From Deltaproteobacteria bacterium (GTDB lineage: Bacteria > Desulfobacterota > UBA8473): DNA of 32,826 nucleotides. The notes under the pieces were generated by a model. It searched no databases. It saw only the letters and a list, made by a program, of their open reading frames with translations, and had not been told where the DNA came from. Positions 22,081 to 31,084 of this stretch are shown here, one piece after another. A program made the position numbers and the translations under genes. The stretch lies in NCBI GenBank assembly GCA_030643245.1, contig DAOWME010000004.1:1-32826 (forward strand), given 5' to 3'. The first letter of the stretch is position 1. Each line of letters opens with the position of its first letter.

Positions 22081-22376
22081 GTCAAGGAAAAAATTGACAT
22101 GGGGGGGGGGGAGTCTGAGAGAAAAATAAAAGTGCAAACGCCATGAGGGGTGAGGGTTCTGACGTAGCTTGGACCCTCATCTTGTCTATTGGATGAGTAA
22201 CCGAAGCTATAGAGAAACATTAAAGAGGTTCTGAGACAGACGAGGATATTCTATAAAATCCTGTTATGAAGGCCCTGAAGAGCCAGCAAACATAACGATT
22301 TATGATGTGTGTCTGAAAAAGCAGAAATAGACAAGTGAGAAGTAGAAGATCCCTAAGGGGGGAAAACGCGAATCCG

Positions 22377-22790
22377 TCACAATACGCTTCTTTCCCTCTT
22401 TATTCGCTCCATGATATGGTCAACAATTACCTCTCCCGGTGTCCCCTGTCCAAAAAGACCCGTTATACCCATCTTCTCCAATATTGGCTTGTTTTCTTCT
22501 CCTATTCTGCCACCACCAAACACGCATATGTCACCAGCGTCTTTTTCCTTCAATAGCTCCACTACCGAAGGGAAGTAAACCATATAGAGGTCGTCATTGA
22601 GATAACTCAAAACGATGCCGTCAACATCTTCATCTATGGCGGCATTCACGATTTCTTCAACTGTATGAAACGTACCTATATATATTACTTCTATGCCTGC
22701 TTTTCGTAATTCCGATGCTACGTATAATAGTCCGCGATCGTGGCAATCAAGTCCAGGCGCTCCCGCCAACACACGTATTTTTCTTTTCAC
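22377..22790 (-). CDS. Cobalamin-binding (small) subunit of an acyl-CoA mutase
   Basis: KIRVLAGAPGLDCHDRG (DxHxxG), GIVLSYLND, VFGGGRI. Confidence 0.95.
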   Translation of the reverse strand: MKRKIRVLAGAPGLDCHDRGLLYVASELRKAGIEVIYIGTFHTVEEIVNAAIDEDVDGIVLSYLNDDLYMVYFPSVVELLKEKDAGDICVFGGGRIGEENKPILEKMGITGLFGQGTPGEVIVDHIMERIKRERSVL

Positions 22791-22811
22791 CTTTTCACCT
22801 CCGTATCAACG

Positions 22812-24482
22812 TTAAAAAGGATATTCTATCATTTTATAGGGGTCATAATCATATCCATTTGCCATGCGTATTACGCCAACAATCTCACCCAAAGTAGCGT
22901 CGGCTCTAAGCGCTCTGTTTATCGCCGGAATAAGGTTATGCTTTTCTCCTTTCTCTGCTTCGCTTTTGAGGTTTTCTAAGGCATTTTTCGTCGTTTTCTT
23001 ATCTCTTTCCGCCTTGAATTTTCTTACTTGCCTCGCTCTTTCTTCTGCCACGTTTATCTGTTCCTCCGGGGGTCTGTATTTCTCCATATCTATTGTTACT
23101 TCTTGTTCCTTTGGCACTATGAACTCATTTACCCCCACCACATATCTCTCCTTAGTTTCTAACTCCTCCTGCCTTTTCGTCGATTCTTTTTCCAATTCCC
23201 CACGCATCCATCCTATCGCTTTGAGAGCGCCACCCCTTCTCTCCAACTCATCCACTAATTTCCATATCTCTTCCTCTATCTTCGATGTCATCCATTCAAC
23301 GTAATAGGAGCCCCCTAGGGGGTCTGCGGTAGCAGCGACACGGGACTCATGGGAGAGAATATGATGGATGTTCAAACAAGTTAGCGCCTCTGGTTCAGTT
23401 AACAGGTGATGAGGCTCCCCATATCCACAGGGGTCAAAGGATTGAAGACCTCCCAAGACGCAGGCTAAGGATTGCAAGGCTATCCGAATGACGTTATTCA
23501 CAGGCTGCACCACGGTGAGCGAATCCCCTTCAGTATGTGCAGACAAATAAATCCGCATGGACTTAGGGTCCTTTGCTCCGTATTTTTCCCTCATCAGCTT
23601 CGCCCATAACCTCCTAGTAGCTCTGAATTTCCCTATCTCCTCGAAGAAGTCTATATCACAAGAGCAGCCAAAAACATTTATGCGAGGCGCAAAATCATCT
23701 ATGTTATAGCCTCGATCAATCATACGGTCTATGTATTCACGGATGATAGCCACGGTAAATGCTATCTCCTGGACTACATTTGCACCATAGTCGGCCAGGT
23801 TATAAGGATTCGGTGCGAGGGGGTGCAACTTGGACGTATGTTTTATGGAATGTTCTATGACGTCAGTGGATAATTTTACACTTAACTCCTCAGGGAAATG
23901 TTCGACATTAAACATTGTAAGCGCAGAGAAGAGGTATTCATTGATGAATGATCCACTCAGTTTTTTAAGTTCATGCCCCATATCCTCTGCATAAGTAACA
24001 AAAGCGGCATAGATAACCGGTCCTGCCATAGTAGGGGTATTTTGTGATAAACTAATGTCTTCCGGCGATATCCCATCGAAGTAATCATAGAAGTCCTTGA
24101 GCATGGAGAATGATATCCCCGTAACACCGGCATTATATTGGCCTAAAGGATGGTCAGCATCCAAGCCATGACCTGTGGGTGCATCTGACTGCCAATACAG
24201 CCCTGTTTCTCCGTGCTCGATTAGATATTTCCATCTTTTGTTTGTATCCGAAGGTAAACCAAGCCCTGTAAATACACGCTTTGTCCATAATTTCCCACGA
24301 TACATATCGCTCCAAATACCCCTTGTATAAGGATATTCCCCGGGATTGCCCAAATCACGCTGGTAATCTATGTCCTTAATATTTTCAGGGCTATACACCG
24401 CTTTTATTGGTATACCGGAGATGGTTTTAGTTATTGGGCATGGTTCGAACCGTTTTTCTGGTTTTGTCTTTTCTTTTTTCAT
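22812..24482 (-). CDS. Methylmalonyl-CoA mutase-family large subunit, divergent substrate pocket
   Basis: GNPGEYPYTRGIWSDMYRGKLWTKR..., DDFAPRINVF, FFEEIGKFRATRRLWAKLMRE, AATADPLGGSYYVE. Confidence 0.93.
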   Translation of the reverse strand: MKKEKTKPEKRFEPCPITKTISGIPIKAVYSPENIKDIDYQRDLGNPGEYPYTRGIWSDMYRGKLWTKRVFTGLGLPSDTNKRWKYLIEHGETGLYWQSDAPTGHGLDADHPLGQYNAGVTGISFSMLKDFYDYFDGISPEDISLSQNTPTMAGPVIYAAFVTYAEDMGHELKKLSGSFINEYLFSALTMFNVEHFPEELSVKLSTDVIEHSIKHTSKLHPLAPNPYNLADYGANVVQEIAFTVAIIREYIDRMIDRGYNIDDFAPRINVFGCSCDIDFFEEIGKFRATRRLWAKLMREKYGAKDPKSMRIYLSAHTEGDSLTVVQPVNNVIRIALQSLACVLGGLQSFDPCGYGEPHHLLTEPEALTCLNIHHILSHESRVAATADPLGGSYYVEWMTSKIEEEIWKLVDELERRGGALKAIGWMRGELEKESTKRQEELETKERYVVGVNEFIVPKEQEVTIDMEKYRPPEEQINVAEERARQVRKFKAERDKKTTKNALENLKSEAEKGEKHNLIPAINRALRADATLGEIVGVIRMANGYDYDPYKMIEYPF

Positions 24483-24529
24483 ACTTAGTTACCCCCTATT
24501 TAAAGTGTATGAACTAAAACTGCTATTGA

Positions 24530-24706
24530 ATCTCCACCAGGAAATGGCACTTTTTCGCAATCTTTGCATCAGTCTGCGGGATTGTTTGTACGGCGTAAGT
24601 TTATGTGCCTCCGCACAATATTTTGAGCTCGCAAAAAATTGCTTATTTCTGAGTTGGAAACTTGTGAGCGCCTATTTTCAGAGAAGCTCATTAGTGGATG
24701 GGCACG
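24530..24706. repeat. Degenerate R2-related element
   Basis: CCACCAGGAAATGGCACTTTTTCGCAA...CAAAAAATTGCTTATTTCTGAGTTGGAAACT...TAGTGGATGGGCAC; resembles the 27529-27720 copy. Confidence 0.55.
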
Positions 24707-24805
24707 ATTTACTTGAAAACCAGTAAAAGATATGATTACATATACTTGTTATGACGTCAACTCAGTTTTTCTCAACCCGTATAAATCGTGCCAAGAAAAA
24801 CCTAA

Positions 24806-24986
24806 GGGACGTGGCCGAAATAACTTCCCCATTTGTACATCTCATCTTCAGGCCATCTTTGACCGATCTTCAAACACAAAATCCTCGAAATAGGTAAGAC
24901 TATTCCTGTGGTTTTGTATTTTCAGATCGAACAAATCTGACCTAAGTCTGAGCGCCAACTTGAGGAAGTTATTTCGGCCTCGTCCC
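24806..24986 (-). repeat. R1 palindromic MITE-like element, full copy (R1-D)
   Basis: GGGACGTGGCCGAAATAACTTCC ... GGAAGTTATTTCGGCCTCGTCCC, flanked by TAA on both sides. Confidence 0.9.
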
Positions 24987-25006
24987 TAAGCGCCGGCTGC
25001 TTGTTA
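24987..25006. repeat. R3 fragment abutting R1-D
   Basis: TAAGCGCCGGCTGCTTGTT identical to reverse complement of the R3 end near 19330-19346. Confidence 0.7.
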
Positions 25007-25044
25007 TAATTACCCTTATGAGAGTAAAAATATGGAGACATAAA

Positions 25045-26619
25045 ATGATCACATTATTAGACTATGGTGCAGGAAATGTCAGAAGCGTCATTAACGCTTT
25101 AGAGAGCCTGGGCGAGACCGTTAAGGTTGTCGCAAGCGGTGAGGACATCCTGACAGCAGAAAAGCTGGTTTTCCCCGGGGTGGGCGCCTTCGGCAGCATG
25201 ATGGAAATCCTTAAGAAAAATAAATTAGTCGAACCTTTGAGGGAGTATCTCTATTTCGATAGGCCTTTTCTCGGTATTTGCTTGGGTTTACATGTCCTCT
25301 TTGACTCCAGTGAAGAGGCCTCTGACATCAGAGGACTGGGGGTTATTCCTGGGACAGTAAAACGGTTTATCATTAACCTTTCTGTACCTCACATCGGTTG
25401 GAACAACCTCAATATCAAGCAGCCCTCACGAATCTTCGATGGGCTTCAAGGTGATGAAAAATTCTATTTTGTCCATTCATACCACGTAGTACCGGAGGAT
25501 GATTCGGTTGTCCTTACAACAACCGACTATGGGTATAAGTTTACAAGCAGTATTCAAAAAGGGAATATTTTGGCTACCCAATTTCACCCGGAAAAGAGCG
25601 GTATCTCCGGGCTAAGTATTCTGCATAACTTTTTGAATACAAACAGGGCGAGAAAAAGGCTCGTCCAGGTGCAGGGAGAAACGCGGTTGGCCAAAAGGAT
25701 CATTGCCTGCCTGGATGTAAGATCCAACGACGAGGGAGATCTGGTGGTTACAAAGGGGGACCAGTATGATGTCAGGGAAAATGGGTCAGTGAGAAACCTA
25801 GGAAAGCCGGTTGAATTGGCGAGACGGTACTATGAGGAAGGTGCTGACGAGATCACCTTCCTCAACATCACAGGATTCAGGAATTTTCCTTTGGAAGATA
25901 TGCCGATGCTCGAAGTGCTCCGGCAGACCTCGAAAAATGTCTTTATTCCACTGACCATCGGCGGAGGGATTAGAGATTATACGGACAAAAACGGCCGTAA
26001 ATACTCGGCTCTGGAGGTTGCCTCTGAGTACTTCAGGTCAGGCGCAGACAAGGTTTCTATTGGGAGCGATGCTGTTCTCATAGTTGAAGAGTACATGAGA
26101 ACGGGGCGAAAGACAGGCAGGAGTGCCATCGAAGAAATATCCAGCGTATACGGCAATCAGGCCGTCGTTATCTCGATAGATCCCAGGCGAGTCTATGTGA
26201 AATCAAGTAGTGAGGTCAAACACCAGGTAATTGAGTCTTCTGTTCCGGGTCCTAACGGCGATCGGTACTGCTGGTATCAGTGTACCATCAAGGGAGGACG
26301 TGAAGGGAGAGATCTGGATGCGGTGACCCTGGCACAAGAATGTGAAAAGTTGGGAGCAGGAGAAATCCTGCTGAACTGCATAGACAGGGACGGGACAAAT
26401 ATGGGGTTTGATATCGAGTTGATTAACGCAGTCAAAAGGTCAGTTTCCATACCGGTAATAGCCTCAAGCGGTGCCGGTTGCAGGGAGCATTTCCATGAAG
26501 TCTTTACCCTAACAGAAGCAGAATCTGCATTGGCCGCAGGCATCTTCCATCGAAATGAAGTTTCTATTGGGGCGGTAAAGGACTATCTTAAAGGCAAAGT
26601 GGAAATCCGGCCTGTTTAA
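25045..26619 (+). CDS. hisHF: Bifunctional imidazole glycerol phosphate synthase (HisH-HisF fusion); ORF opens at 25018
   Basis: N-terminal glutaminase (DYGAGN, GICLGLH, HPEKSG) fused to C-terminal cyclase ([31 protein letters not shown]); RBS GGAG before 25045. Confidence 0.95.
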   Translation: MITLLDYGAGNVRSVINALESLGETVKVVASGEDILTAEKLVFPGVGAFGSMMEILKKNKLVEPLREYLYFDRPFLGICLGLHVLFDSSEEASDIRGLGVIPGTVKRFIINLSVPHIGWNNLNIKQPSRIFDGLQGDEKFYFVHSYHVVPEDDSVVLTTTDYGYKFTSSIQKGNILATQFHPEKSGISGLSILHNFLNTNRARKRLVQVQGETRLAKRIIACLDVRSNDEGDLVVTKGDQYDVRENGSVRNLGKPVELARRYYEEGADEITFLNITGFRNFPLEDMPMLEVLRQTSKNVFIPLTIGGGIRDYTDKNGRKYSALEVASEYFRSGADKVSIGSDAVLIVEEYMRTGRKTGRSAIEEISSVYGNQAVVISIDPRRVYVKSSSEVKHQVIESSVPGPNGDRYCWYQCTIKGGREGRDLDAVTLAQECEKLGAGEILLNCIDRDGTNMGFDIELINAVKRSVSIPVIASSGAGCREHFHEVFTLTEAESALAAGIFHRNEVSIGAVKDYLKGKVEIRPV

Positions 26620-26623
26620 CCAC

Positions 26624-27364
26624 CTATTTCTTGCGTTTATCCCTTATGTAAATAGCTTTTGATTGACCATCTCCAATCGGCCGTTCGTCTACTTCAAAAA
26701 GCTTAATTGCATTAATTAATTCACCCAGCCTTTTATACCCGTAGTTGCGAGGATCGAATTCCGGTGATTGTTTGGCAATATTGCTACCAACTGGTGCAAG
26801 ATGAGCCCATCCACTGTCATCAGAAGATGCTTCAACAGAGTTTCTTAACAAATTTACAAGCCTTGTGTCTTGTTTGAGTTCGTTAGCAGGTTTGCGCGCA
26901 ATTGTCTCGCTATCATCTTCCTTAGAACGTAACACTTCAGTGTATATAAATTTGTCACATGCGGAAACGAATGCTTCAGGAGTTTTTTTCTCACCAAATC
27001 CATATACAAGAAGACCAGACTCTCTTATCCTTGAAGCTAATTTTGTAAAATCACTGTCGCTGGATACTATACAGAAACCATCAAATTTACTTGTGTAGAG
27101 CAAATCCATTGCATCGATTATCATTGCGCTATCTGTAGCATTTTTACCTTTTGTGTATCGAAATTGTTGTATTGGCTGAATCGAGTACTGTAATAGCACT
27201 TCTTTCCATCCTCTCAGGTCCGGAATTGTCCAGTCCCCATAAATTCTTTTGACGTTAGCTGTCCCATACTTTGCTATTTCCGCCAGGAGGCTATTAACGA
27301 TTGATGGTTGAGCGTTCTCTGCGTCTATTAATACGACCAATTTTTCTGTTGAACCGTTCGTCAT
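26624..27364 (-). CDS. NYN-domain (LabA/PIN-like) protein with C-terminal OST-HTH/LOTUS-like domain
   Basis: VVLIDAENAQPS, KNATDSAMIIDAMDLLYTSKFDGFCIVSSDSDFTKLA; C-terminal YGYKRLGELINAIKLFEVDERP. Confidence 0.85.
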   Translation of the reverse strand: MTNGSTEKLVVLIDAENAQPSIVNSLLAEIAKYGTANVKRIYGDWTIPDLRGWKEVLLQYSIQPIQQFRYTKGKNATDSAMIIDAMDLLYTSKFDGFCIVSSDSDFTKLASRIRESGLLVYGFGEKKTPEAFVSACDKFIYTEVLRSKEDDSETIARKPANELKQDTRLVNLLRNSVEASSDDSGWAHLAPVGSNIAKQSPEFDPRNYGYKRLGELINAIKLFEVDERPIGDGQSKAIYIRDKRKK

Positions 27365-27380
27365 ATTTTACTCCTATTAA

Positions 27381-27526
27381 CTAGTGTTCATCCAGAAATG
27401 GTCTTTTTGCCCAATATCTGCGTTATGCGAAAAAAATAATCCTCAGAATATCAAATATATGCCTGCGGTTATTTTTTTCGCATGCCTTGATCTTGAACAA
27501 AAATCCTCATTTCTGGATGGACACTA
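27381..27526. repeat. R2 palindromic element copy 1
   Basis: TAGTGTTCATCCAGAAATGG... ...CATTTCTGGATGGACACTA. Confidence 0.88.
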
Positions 27527-27528
27527 AA

Positions 27529-27720
27529 TAGTGTTCATCCAGAAATGGCCCTTTTTCCCCTGAGCTGCGTTCTCCTCAGGTTTCCGCCTGCGACGTACGA
27601 TCATGTACGCCTCGGCGCAAACCGTCGTGCGGCCTTGCTCAGAGAAAAAATTGCTCATTTCTGAATTGGAAACCAACTCGTTCCCTTTTCTCAAGAAGTC
27701 CATTTCTGGATGGACCATTA
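27529..27720. repeat. R2 palindromic element copy 2, tandem to copy 1
   Basis: TAGTGTTCATCCAGAAATGG... ...CCATTTCTGGATGGACCATTA. Confidence 0.85.
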
Positions 27721-27754
27721 GATAGAAAACTCTGTGAAGTTTCTATAAAGACAC

Positions 27755-28795
27755 CTATTGGTATTTTGTATCCATTATTTTGCTGACAGTCCTGGCAGTG
27801 TAGTCAACCATTGGAACGATGTCACAGTAGTTCATCCTGGTTGGCCCAATTACTCCCAGGGTACCCGAAGCATTTTCTCCCCAAGTGTAAGGAGAAGCAA
27901 TTATACTGCATTCCTGCATTTCCTGAAATTGATTTTCTGTGCCTATGATTATCTGGATTCCCTCACCCTGGATTACCTGATCCAACAATTTCACCAGGAT
28001 GTTTTTCTCTTCGAATGCCCGAAATAGGGTTTTCACCTTTTCCATGTCGCAGAATTCAGGGCAGTCAAAGATATTAAACTTTCCATCTATAAAGACATCA
28101 TCATCCATGTCGCTGCTAAAGGCCTCCTGGCTGAGCCTCAACGCCTGTGACAACAACCAGTCGCACATATTCTTTTCTTTCTTCATCTCATTGATAATTT
28201 TCTTCCTGACATCCTTCAAACTCAGGTCACTCAAGATCTCATTCAGATATTTGGTAAACTTATGCAACTCATCCTGAGAGAGTTCTTCCTCAGTTTCTAT
28301 TATCTTATTCCGTACTTTTCCTACTTTTGGTATAAAGACAGCAAGTATCTGATTTTTTCGCAGCTTGATAAATTCTATCTGCTCGAAGATCATATTCCCG
28401 AATTTGGGCGCTATAATAATCCCTGTATATTGAGAGAAGTTAGAAAGAAGGCTTGAAGTCTCCTTCATAATATCAATTAGCTGGAGGTTTTGGGGGCGAT
28501 ATGTTCTGTCAATGTTTTGTTTTTCTTTTTTGGTGAGTTTTCTCACCGTTAAGATACAGTCCACGTAGTAACGCAGTCCCATGTCTGTTGGAATTCTTCC
28601 CGCTGATGTATGGGGTTGAGATAAGTACCCTATTTCTTCGATATCCGCCATGACGTTCCTAATGGAAGCTGCGCTCAGATCCAGGTTGTGCTTCTTTGAA
28701 ATCGTACGGGAACCAACAGGTTCACCGGTGGCGATATATTCGCTGACTACTGCTTGCAAAATATTCTTGCCTCTCTTTGAGAGCCGTTCAACCAT
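27755..28795 (-). CDS. hrcA: Heat-inducible transcription repressor HrcA
   Basis: EPVGSRTISKKHNLDLSAASIRNVMADIEEIGYLSQPHTSAGRIPTDMGLRYYVD; CIRCE upstream. Confidence 0.97.
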   Translation of the reverse strand: MVERLSKRGKNILQAVVSEYIATGEPVGSRTISKKHNLDLSAASIRNVMADIEEIGYLSQPHTSAGRIPTDMGLRYYVDCILTVRKLTKKEKQNIDRTYRPQNLQLIDIMKETSSLLSNFSQYTGIIIAPKFGNMIFEQIEFIKLRKNQILAVFIPKVGKVRNKIIETEEELSQDELHKFTKYLNEILSDLSLKDVRKKIINEMKKEKNMCDWLLSQALRLSQEAFSSDMDDDVFIDGKFNIFDCPEFCDMEKVKTLFRAFEEKNILVKLLDQVIQGEGIQIIIGTENQFQEMQECSIIASPYTWGENASGTLGVIGPTRMNYCDIVPMVDYTARTVSKIMDTKYQ

Positions 28796-28828
28796 TTTTT
28801 GTATCCCATTCTATACAATGGTATTTCA

Positions 28829-29025
28829 TTAGTGCCCATCCGGAAATGGGCCTTTGAGAAAATGGGCACTAAACGGTTTCAAATTCAGAAAATGGGGAAT
28901 TCTTTTCTGAGCAAGATCACACGAGCCTCTTGGGCCAACCAATAGATTGTTGTGCGTCCCAAGCGTATACCCCAGGAGAACCCAATACAAGCGTAAAAAA
29001 ACCATTTTTGGATGGGAACGCTATT
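28829..29025. repeat. R2-type palindromic sequence in hrcA leader
   Basis: TTAGTGCCCAT...ATGGGCACTAA mini hairpin (28829-28872) plus R2-like right end CCATTTTTGGATGGGAACGCTA. Confidence 0.65.
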
Positions 29026-29051
29026 AAATAAGGCGCTCACTACGTTAGCAC

Positions 29052-29078
29052 TTAGCACTCTTTGATGTTGAGTGCTAA
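29052..29078. promoter_or_regulatory. CIRCE operator upstream of hrcA
   Basis: TTAGCACTC-TTTGATGTT-GAGTGCTAA. Confidence 0.95.
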
Positions 29079-29084
29079 ACCTAT

Positions 29085-29113
29085 AAGCTAGCAGCCAGTA
29101 ACCTCGTTGTCAA
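29085..29113 (-). promoter_or_regulatory. Putative hrcA promoter (TTGACA-17-TAGCTT on minus strand)
   Basis: Minus-strand TTGACA (29108-29113), 17-bp spacer, TAGCTT (29085-29090), adjacent to CIRCE. Confidence 0.55.
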
Positions 29114-29131
29114 GAAAAAAATCTTCTTCTA

Positions 29132-29172
29132 GGGACGGGGACGAAATAACTTCCTCAAGTCGTCCCCGTCCC
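29132..29172. repeat. Minimal R1 derivative (R1-F), termini only
   Basis: GGGACGGGGACGAAATAACTTCCTCAAG joined directly to TCGTCCCCGTCCC. Confidence 0.75.
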
Positions 29173-29205
29173 TTAAGCGGTAAATCTGACCAACTGCACA
29201 GGTCG
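29173..29205. repeat. R3 fragment abutting R1-F
   Basis: TTAAGCGGTAAATCTGACCAACTGCACAGGTCGAAA resembles 95-155. Confidence 0.65.
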
Positions 29206-29264
29206 AAACTTTCAAGTGCCCACTTTCTTAAGAGGCCATTAATGGGTGGGCACCAATTAACACT

Positions 29265-29798
29265 TTAATTCATCTCTCTCTGAGAGTACCTGAACCCTTT
29301 TTGTTTCTCTAAAAACTCTTGAAGGGTCATATTATTGTAATGTTTATCTTTGATGTACTTCAGTACCCCAATGAACCTATCGGGAGGTACATAGCCGGAA
29401 AGTGGCCCTATGGAAGTGCCGTTATACTCTAAAAACCAAATAGTAGGGAGCCCCCTCACCCCATACTTTGATTTCAGCCCCCTTTCTCTGTCTGTGTTTG
29501 CCTTTATGGTAACAAAGTTCTCTTTCAGACAGTCAATAATTGATCTGTCGCTAAATGTACTATGGTCCATCTTCTTACAATAGTAACACCAGTCTGTATA
29601 AAACATAATCATGATAAGTTTCTTCTCACTCAGGGCCTTTTGCAACCCCATATCATGACTAAGCCAATCCAGCTTTTCAGTTGAGGGGGAACTACTGGCT
29701 GGCAGTAGCGTTTTTCCTGTCTGACCTGTTATGCCTGCAGCCACAGTTGCCAGGATGCCGACAATTACTATACCCACAAATACCATTCTCTTCGACAT
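29265..29798 (-). CDS. Membrane-anchored or secreted thioredoxin-fold protein (CYYC)
   Basis: N-terminal hydrophobic segment; MIMFYTDWCYYCKKMDHSTF...YGVRGLPTIWFL. Confidence 0.88.
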   Translation of the reverse strand: MSKRMVFVGIVIVGILATVAAGITGQTGKTLLPASSSPSTEKLDWLSHDMGLQKALSEKKLIMIMFYTDWCYYCKKMDHSTFSDRSIIDCLKENFVTIKANTDRERGLKSKYGVRGLPTIWFLEYNGTSIGPLSGYVPPDRFIGVLKYIKDKHYNNMTLQEFLEKQKGFRYSQREMN

Positions 29799-29819
29799 CT
29801 GAGATTTACCCTCCTTTCA

Positions 29820-31013
29820 TCAATGTTTCTGCATCAAGCAGCTTACTGTTTTTTCCAGGCCATCAAGGCTCAGTTCAAACATAGGAAATACCTCCCGGAT
29901 AATGTTGATAGTACGGGTGTAAGGCCATTCATGTACGAGCTTGGGGTTGAGCCAGACAGAGTGAGGGAAGGTGTTTGCTATAAATTGGAGCTTTTCAATA
30001 CTGGGCTTTCCTGATCGCTCTTCCATGTGAATGGAACCATCCGCGGCAAGGAGCTCGAAGGGGGCCATGCTCGCATCGCCCACAATAATGATGCGCGTTT
30101 CCGGGTCGAGGCGTATTAGGTCATCTACATGGTATGGCTTCTGTCGTCTCGGAGGGTCTTCCCATAGGTTATCGTAGATTGCGTTGTGAAAGAAGAAGGT
30201 CTTGAGATCCCCAAACTGAGCCCGGCTATAATTGAAAAGGGTCTGAACCATCTCAATATAAGGGTCCATGGACCATCCCCCATTGTCGATGGCCAAGATT
30301 ACCTTCAATCGATCCTTAAGTGCCCGGTCAAATATGATCTCTATCTCACCTGCATTCTTCATGGTCTGATAAATTGTCTCATCAATATTGATTTGGTCTC
30401 TGGGACCCACAGACACCATACTCCTCAGCCTCTTTAGGGCTTCCCCCATCTGGGACTGAGTCAGTGGGCCGTCGTGGGAATAATCCTTATACCTCCTGTC
30501 CAAAGCAACTTTGACGGCTGATTTGTTTCTAGACACCCCACCCACTCGCATGCCGCCTGGGTGGTATCCGGAATGCCCTACAGGTGAAGTTCCTCTGGTG
30601 CCGATCCACTTGTTCCCCCCATGATGTGCCTCGGTCTGTTCCTTTAACCGTTCCAGAAAATAATCGAGTAATTCGTCGGGGCTCAATCGGGAGAGTTCAT
30701 CTTCATTTAGGCCAAGTAAATCGGCCAACTCGCCCGGGTCTTGCAGCCATTCGTCAAGTAAGCACCTGGCAACCTCAGACAGCTCAAAAGAATCCGGCTC
30801 TTGGAGTTCGATGCCTTCAAAATGATACGCAAATACTTGATCGTAAAGGTCAAAATACCGCTCACTTTTTATAAGGATAGAGCGGGATGCAGTGTAAAAA
30901 TCATCAACAGAGTTGATAAGCCCCATACCAAGGGCTTTTTGAAGCCTAAGGAAGGAAGTGGGGGAAACGGGAACACCTACCCTCCTCAATGTATAGAAAA
31001 AATCAGTAAACAT
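29820..31013 (-). CDS. VWA-domain (CoxE-like) protein with degenerate MIDAS
   Basis: RLKVILAIDNGGWSMDPYIEMVQTLF...IIIVGDASMAPFELL; adjacent to MoxR ATPase. Confidence 0.8.
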   Translation of the reverse strand: MFTDFFYTLRRVGVPVSPTSFLRLQKALGMGLINSVDDFYTASRSILIKSERYFDLYDQVFAYHFEGIELQEPDSFELSEVARCLLDEWLQDPGELADLLGLNEDELSRLSPDELLDYFLERLKEQTEAHHGGNKWIGTRGTSPVGHSGYHPGGMRVGGVSRNKSAVKVALDRRYKDYSHDGPLTQSQMGEALKRLRSMVSVGPRDQINIDETIYQTMKNAGEIEIIFDRALKDRLKVILAIDNGGWSMDPYIEMVQTLFNYSRAQFGDLKTFFFHNAIYDNLWEDPPRRQKPYHVDDLIRLDPETRIIIVGDASMAPFELLAADGSIHMEERSGKPSIEKLQFIANTFPHSVWLNPKLVHEWPYTRTINIIREVFPMFELSLDGLEKTVSCLMQKH

Positions 31014-31084
31014 CCTTTTCCTCTTCTAACACCACTTATCTCTTCCCGATGCAATGGCCCCAGGTGACCCCGGTTGCCGCCTCA

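Noticed and set aside
27524-27718. 64-aa ORF on minus strand
   Set aside because: Lies entirely inside R2 copy 2; reading frame through a repeat.
27381-27720. Adjacent similar repeats considered as a CRISPR-like array
   Set aside because: Only two units, each a long palindrome with different interiors; no short direct repeats with regular spacers and no cas genes.
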